The notes beneath the pieces were generated by a model that made no database searches, was not told the origin of the DNA, and saw only the letters and a list, made by a program, of their open reading frames with translations. Below are positions 60,036 to 64,000 of a stretch of 64,000 nucleotides of DNA, piece after piece. Positions within the stretch are counted from its first letter, which is position 1; every line of letters starts with the position of its first letter. The stretch comes from Sphaerotilus montanus (GTDB lineage Bacteria; Pseudomonadota; Gammaproteobacteria; Burkholderiales; Burkholderiaceae_C): assembly GCF_013410775.1 (NCBI RefSeq), contig NZ_JACCFH010000002.1, forward strand, positions 124,001 through 188,000, in the 5' to 3' direction. The position numbers were made by a program, and so were the translations under genes.

Positions 60036-60506
60036 CTACCCGTTGTAATCGAACTCAAAGCGGGCCAGAACCTCGGTGGGCTCGTAGCTCCCATATCTTC
60101 CGCGTGAGCGTCCGGCCTCCGAGATCAGGTGCAAGTGCTTTCGAGCGCGCGAGGCCAGGACGTACAGCAGCTTGCTGGCGGCGGCATCACCGTCGGAATC
60201 GCTGAAGTGGGGCACCATGCCTTGGAGAAGACCGAATGCGATGACTACGTCAAACTCCGCGCCCTTGACCCCGTGAATCGTCGACACGGTGATCCCGGTC
60301 CGTTCACGGAACACTTTCTTGAAGAACGACAGATCGGTGATGTAGTCGGCGCCGGACTTCTGCAGCTTCTCCAGCCGCGCCTGGGAACTCGCAAAAAATG
60401 CCTTGCGATGTTCCACAAGCGTGGGGAAAGCACACAACTCGATCCCCAGGCGATTGAGCACCGCGACGAACGCTTGGTCCAGATACGCCAAGCCGTCTGT
60501 TTCGGC
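60036..60506 (-). pseudogene. Gabija-like GajB helicase, 3' part (split by IS)
   Basis: This is the end of the UvrD-type helicase that starts at 63098. It carries the last motifs: VSTIHGVKGAEFDVVIAFG (motif V) and KLLYVLASRARKHLHLISE (motif VI). Joining 61791 directly to 60506 on the minus strand, with one AAT duplication removed, keeps a single frame: RESNSLAI continues as AETDGLAYLDQAF. The intact protein would be about 592 residues. The insertion removes motifs V and VI from the upstream product, so the helicase should be inactive. Confidence 0.8.
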
Positions 60507-60509
60507 AAT

Positions 60510-61790
60510 GGGGCACTTCTAGAAACCGACCCTGACCGCCACCTGAGCCGCGCGCTGCGGCAAGATGCCGCCCCATGATCACACCCCGCACCAAGCCATC
60601 GAGCTTCTTTCCTGAGGAGGCCGCGGACGACCTGTTCGTGGTGCAGCAGCGCAAGGCCAAGCTGGAGGGCTACGTGCAGACGCTGGCGGCGATGGACGAA
60701 CTGATCGACTTCGCAGCGATGGCCTCGGCGGTGGACAAGGCCTGCCCTCGCGCTGACCGCAGCAAGGGCGGACGCCCGCCGTACCCGACCGAGGCGCTGG
60801 TGCGCATGGTGTTCCTGCAGGGGCTGTACAACCTGTCGGACGAGCAGTGCGAGCACCAGGTGCTGGACAGGCTGAGCTTCCAGCGCTTCTGCCGGCTGGA
60901 CGGCGCGCTGAACATTCCGGACGCACGCACGCTGTGGAACTTCCGGCAGCGGCTGGCCGAAGGCGGGCTGGGCGGCCGGGCGATTTTCGAGGCGTTGAGC
61001 CAGCAGTTGCAGCGGCACGGCTTCATCCCGAGGGGCGGGCAGATCGTGGACGCCAGCATCGTGCAGGCGCCGATCACGCAGGCCAACGCCCGGGAGCGCG
61101 AGGCGCTGAACAAGGGGGAGGCGCCCGAGGGCTGGAGCAAGAAGCGCCTGGCGCACACCGACCGGGACGCGCGCTGGACGCAAAAGCACGGCAAGTCGTA
61201 CTACGGCTACAAGCTGCACGGCAACGTGGACGCACGCTACAAGCTGATCCGCCAGATGAAGATCACGGCGGCCAACGCCGACGACGGACAGCAACTGCCC
61301 GACGTGCTGCAGGTGGCGAATACGCGCAAGCGGCTGCTGGCCGACCGGGGCTACGACAGCGCGGCCAACCGCCAGACGCTGCAGCAGCACGGACTGGCCG
61401 ACGGCATCGCACGTCGCGCCAAGCCAGGGCAGACGGCCAAGGTTCGACTCAAGCAGCGCAACAAGACGATCAACCGCACGCGGGCGCGGGTCGAGCACGT
61501 CTTTGCGGCGCTGAGCCAGCAGGGCGGCAAGTGCGTGCGGGCGATGACGCTGGCGCGCAATGCGCTGGCGATCACGCTGCAGTGCGCGGCCTACAACGCA
61601 CGCAGGCTGGTGTGGCTGGTCAAGAGCGCAGGTCCGTCCGCACAGCCCGCGTGAGGGGCAAAACCCCGTCGCGGGGTACCGCGACGGTGGGGACAGGGGC
61701 TCGCCGCCGTCATCCACTGCTCGTCTGAGCTGGATTTGTGCAGGCTCAGACCAGGTTCAGGGCTGCAGGGCCGGTTTCTAGAAGTGCCCC
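60510..61790 (+). mobile_element. IS5-family insertion sequence (1,281 bp)
   Basis: Inverted ends begin GGGGCACTTCTAGAAACC (60510 onward, and complement ending at 61790), continuing with further matches. A 3-bp direct repeat AAT flanks it (60507-60509 and 61791-61793), as expected for a recent insertion. The element sits inside the helicase gene in the opposite orientation. Confidence 0.9.
60575..61654 (+). CDS. IS5-family transposase
   Basis: A 359-residue DDE transposase. The N-terminal region has GRPPYPTEALVRMVFLQGLYNLSDEQCEHQVLDRLSFQRFCRLD in segments. The catalytic region includes QIVDASIVQAPI (first Asp), LLADRGYDSAANR (second Asp) and RTRARVEHVFAAL (Glu, with the YREK-like signature replaced by RxRxExxF). 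It is an intact single frame, so the IS may still be active. It reads opposite to the interrupted helicase. Confidence 0.9.
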   Translation: MITPRTKPSSFFPEEAADDLFVVQQRKAKLEGYVQTLAAMDELIDFAAMASAVDKACPRADRSKGGRPPYPTEALVRMVFLQGLYNLSDEQCEHQVLDRLSFQRFCRLDGALNIPDARTLWNFRQRLAEGGLGGRAIFEALSQQLQRHGFIPRGGQIVDASIVQAPITQANAREREALNKGEAPEGWSKKRLAHTDRDARWTQKHGKSYYGYKLHGNVDARYKLIRQMKITAANADDGQQLPDVLQVANTRKRLLADRGYDSAANRQTLQQHGLADGIARRAKPGQTAKVRLKQRNKTINRTRARVEHVFAALSQQGGKCVRAMTLARNALAITLQCAAYNARRLVWLVKSAGPSAQPA

Positions 61791-63098
61791 AATGGCGAGA
61801 GAGTTGGACTCCCGCAGCAGCGATCGCTGCGAGATCTTGGCCGTGTCGACGCCAAAATCTCGCAGGTCGGCAATGACGTCCCTGGCCCATCGCATGCGTC
61901 GCACCAGCATTTGGGGCGACGAGTCCGTCAGCAAGATCTTGGAAAGCTTGAACCAAAAGTTGTCGGGATCATTGCTGAACGGCACCAATCCCGGACCGTC
62001 GAACTGTTGGTCGGGGAGCAATGCCACCAGTTTTCGGGTGGTTGACGCCAGCAAGATCCACCACGGCGCCAACACGCAAATCTCTTCGGGCGCATGCCCT
62101 TCGGCTAAGCTCTTTTGAATAAGCCTGATCAGTTCATCATGAAGATCGTCGTGCGCAACGAGTCGGTTGTAGGTGACGTGACTGGGAAAGCCGACCATCT
62201 CGCCCGCTCCCTCGATGTCGGTAGTGTGCACGTTGAAGTTAGAGAAGTGCCCGATGATCCGCGCGCTTGAACGGTAGTTCAATCGAAGCACCATCTCACG
62301 AATAGGAATGCCCGTGAGTGCGCGAAAATTCGACACCGAAATGGCATAACCGCCAAGCGAGCCATAGATTGCCTGGTTGGGATCACCCACGATGAACGTC
62401 TTGGTCCTGCCGGCGCCCGCCCGAAGAATGGCACCCACCAGGTTGTACTGGATCTGCTTCGTATCTTGGTACTCATCGACGAGGACATAGGAAAAGACCT
62501 GCGAGAGCAGCGCTGCGATATGCGGCTGATTCCGGATCAGCACCTGGGAGTACCAGAGAATCAACTCGAAATCGATGCGTCTCGTGTCCGCCAGTTCTCG
62601 AAAGTAGGCCGCCAAGACCTGATGGATGCTGTCGTGCTTTCGCGTGTCGGCGCATCCCAGCCGGTAACCATCCCCTTCGAAGTAATATTCGCAGTCGTAA
62701 AAGGTCACGCTGCGGTACACTGAGCACAGTCGATCGAGCATCTTTTCGCGGTCGTGCCGGTCTAAGACCGTGTAACCGCGAGCCAGCTCTGGGACATAGA
62801 TTCCGTAGGGTTTGATGATCCATTCGAGACAGAACGAGTGAATGGTTCCGATCCACAGGGCGGAGATGTCAACTCCAAGGGCTTCGATTCGCTCCTGGAT
62901 CTCGTCAGCGGCCCGGTGGGTATAAGTGATGGCCACGACGATGCGTTTGTCCGTGCGCTGGGATAGCTCATACGCGATCTTGTAAGTCAGTGTGCGCGTT
63001 TTTCCGCTGCCCGGGCAGGCGACCAGGAAAACGCTCGATGGCTCTTCGACGGCGGCCGCTTGCTCGGGATTGAGTTCCGTAGCATCCCAGACAAACAT
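61791..63098 (-). pseudogene. Gabija-like GajB helicase, 5' part (split by IS)
   Basis: Starts with ATG at 63098, overlapping the stop of the upstream nuclease by one base (TGATG). It contains most UvrD motifs: LNPEQAAAVEEPSS (Q motif), VACPGSGKTRTLTYK (Walker A), TYTHRAADEI, GTIHSFCLEW, LVDEYQDTKQIQ (motif II) and VGDPNQAIYGSLGG (motif III). The frame ends inside the IS after RESNSLAI. Small UvrD helicases directly after an OLD-family nuclease are the hallmark of Gabija (GajB). The fragment still encodes about 450 native residues. Confidence 0.82.
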
Positions 63099-64000
63099 CA
63101 GGTCATCCCGGCCAGGAACGCATGGACCACGTCTCCCGGCAACGCCGTTACGGCCGCCGCACGCAGAGTGGCTAGATCGATATCGGAGCGCCCGAATCGC
63201 TCCACCTTGGCATTGAAAGCCGTCAAGCGCTGACACGCTGTGCGATCAATGCCCAGCAGGCGTGTCATGCGATGACGGAGGATTCGCATGATCAGCTGTC
63301 GCGAGAATGGGCCATGCGCAAACAGCACGGCATCTCGGATGTAGCCGGGCACCACGGCTTGATGATCTAGCGTCTGCGCAAGCAAGATGGCGAGCCACCC
63401 CTTGCCTTCTTGCTCGGCCATCGTCAAGGTACGGTAGCCACTTTGATGGATGAGGCCAGAGCGAAGTTCGGTGATTGCCTGCTTGATCGTCGTTGGCGCT
63501 TTATAGACCTTGTCGACGATGCGCACAAAGGCTTCATGATTGCCCGCGTCGATCAAATCCACTTCGAAGGTATGCGTGGCGTAGAAGGCCCGTACCCAGA
63601 CGTTGCCAGCAGCAAATGCATCCAAATTGATCTTACGCTGCGCCCCGGCTGTTTCTGAGCCAATCGCCTTTCGCTTCCTCATGGCAAGTCCGTCGCCATC
63701 GTTCGCATCCGGCGTGGTGTCAAAGAAGGTTTTGTCTAGGTCAGTGACGATCGCACACCGCTTGCGGATCCGGGTGTCGTGGAACAGGACCGCCACGTTT
63801 TCGAAGCCGGTGCTTCGGATGTTGATGACGCTGAGACCCAACTCGTCCACACTCAGGCCCAGAACCTGCTTCACGAGAGCAGGAATCAAGATTTCCTCCG
63901 CGTCCCCTTCCACCAGCAGCACGCTCTTGGCAAACAGCAGGTTGCTCCGCACCGCATCCAGGTATCGTTGGATGCTCGTCACCTGGGCAGGGTCCAGTCC
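63098..64000 (-). CDS. Gabija-like GajA: OLD-family nuclease, TOPRIM part (5' end outside window)
   Basis: About 300 C-terminal residues are visible, and the frame continues beyond base 64000. The TOPRIM core begins SVLLVEGDAEEILIPALVKQ (catalytic Glu), with AIVTDLDKTFFD supplying the DxD-type acidic residues. This arrangement is that of OLD-family nucleases, where an ABC ATPase domain precedes the TOPRIM; that domain would lie outside the window. Translational coupling to a UvrD helicase marks it as class 2 OLD, the type of the Gabija anti-phage system. The visible part has no frameshift. Confidence 0.8.
   Translation of the reverse strand, partial: GLDPAQVTSIQRYLDAVRSNLLFAKSVLLVEGDAEEILIPALVKQVLGLSVDELGLSVINIRSTGFENVAVLFHDTRIRKRCAIVTDLDKTFFDTTPDANDGDGLAMRKRKAIGSETAGAQRKINLDAFAAGNVWVRAFYATHTFEVDLIDAGNHEAFVRIVDKVYKAPTTIKQAITELRSGLIHQSGYRTLTMAEQEGKGWLAILLAQTLDHQAVVPGYIRDAVLFAHGPFSRQLIMRILRHRMTRLLGIDRTACQRLTAFNAKVERFGRSDIDLATLRAAAVTALPGDVVHAFLAGMT

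Noticed and set aside
60245-61717. 490-codon minus-strand frame running from the IS5 element into the helicase fragment
   Set aside because: It crosses the IS end out of frame with the helicase and is antisense to the transposase.

Overview
The window is GC-rich (roughly 65-70% by eye) and its protein families are typical of Burkholderiales (betaproteobacteria); I cannot name a species. It reads as plasmid-derived DNA. It carries a Rep_3-type initiator with an iteron array, parAB with palindromic parS-like sites, a MobC/relaxase pair, an H-NS-like protein, a tyrosine integrase and several insertion sequences. Whether it is a free replicon or an integrated plasmid cannot be decided here.

Layout. 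1-22.2 kb: the end of an unknown gene, then one 7,052-residue six-module nonribosomal peptide synthetase (NRPS) whose adenylation pockets read Ser-Gly-Phe-Thr-Gln-Thr. It has a starter condensation domain, one epimerase (after Phe) and a C-terminal thioesterase. Large stretches of this gene are exact internal copies of each other. 22.2-28.6 kb: a DUF29 gene, a decayed insertion element, and a block of an AAA ATPase, an AAA/PD-(D/E)XK protein and a tyrosine integrase. The two ATPase genes look leaderless. 28.6-31 kb: an intact IS1595-type element, a broken IS4-type transposase and a 122-bp inverted-repeat element. 31.1-35.5 kb: a two-component system, a DUF4395 membrane protein, a small exported protein, a TonB-like protein and the tail of a rhodanese, which is fused at about 35.5 kb to the tail of a umuC-like gene. 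36-44.1 kb: plasmid backbone genes of mostly unknown function, including an H-NS-like protein, an XRE regulator with repeated operator-like motifs, a Lon-like AAA ATPase and two metallophosphoesterases. The second phosphoesterase is broken by a 7-bp tandem duplication. A two-hairpin leader resembling phage P4-type C4 RNA lies upstream of three hypothetical genes.

44.3-48.5 kb is the replication and partition core: parS-like palindromes, parB, parA with its own operator, 22-bp iterons, and rep with an inverted-repeat operator. 48.7-51 kb holds an IS630-type element and IS21 debris. 51.2-53.5 kb is a mobilisation module (candidate oriT, mobC, relaxase). 53.6-53.8 kb is an AT-rich cluster of three long inverted repeats built from one core. 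53.9-59.3 kb encodes a 1,777-residue fusion of a DEDD exonuclease, a RecQ helicase and a UvrD helicase. 60.0-64 kb is a Gabija-like (class 2 OLD nuclease plus UvrD helicase) defence operon. Its helicase gene is cut by an IS5-type element flanked by an AAT duplication, and the nuclease gene runs off the window end.

Overall this is an accessory replicon combining a large peptide-biosynthesis gene, partition and mobilisation functions, probable defence genes and much mobile-element debris. The most interesting points are the RecQ-UvrD fusion beside the palindrome cluster, the IS-interrupted Gabija-like operon, the XRE/AAA/phosphoesterase cassette and the recently homogenised NRPS modules.
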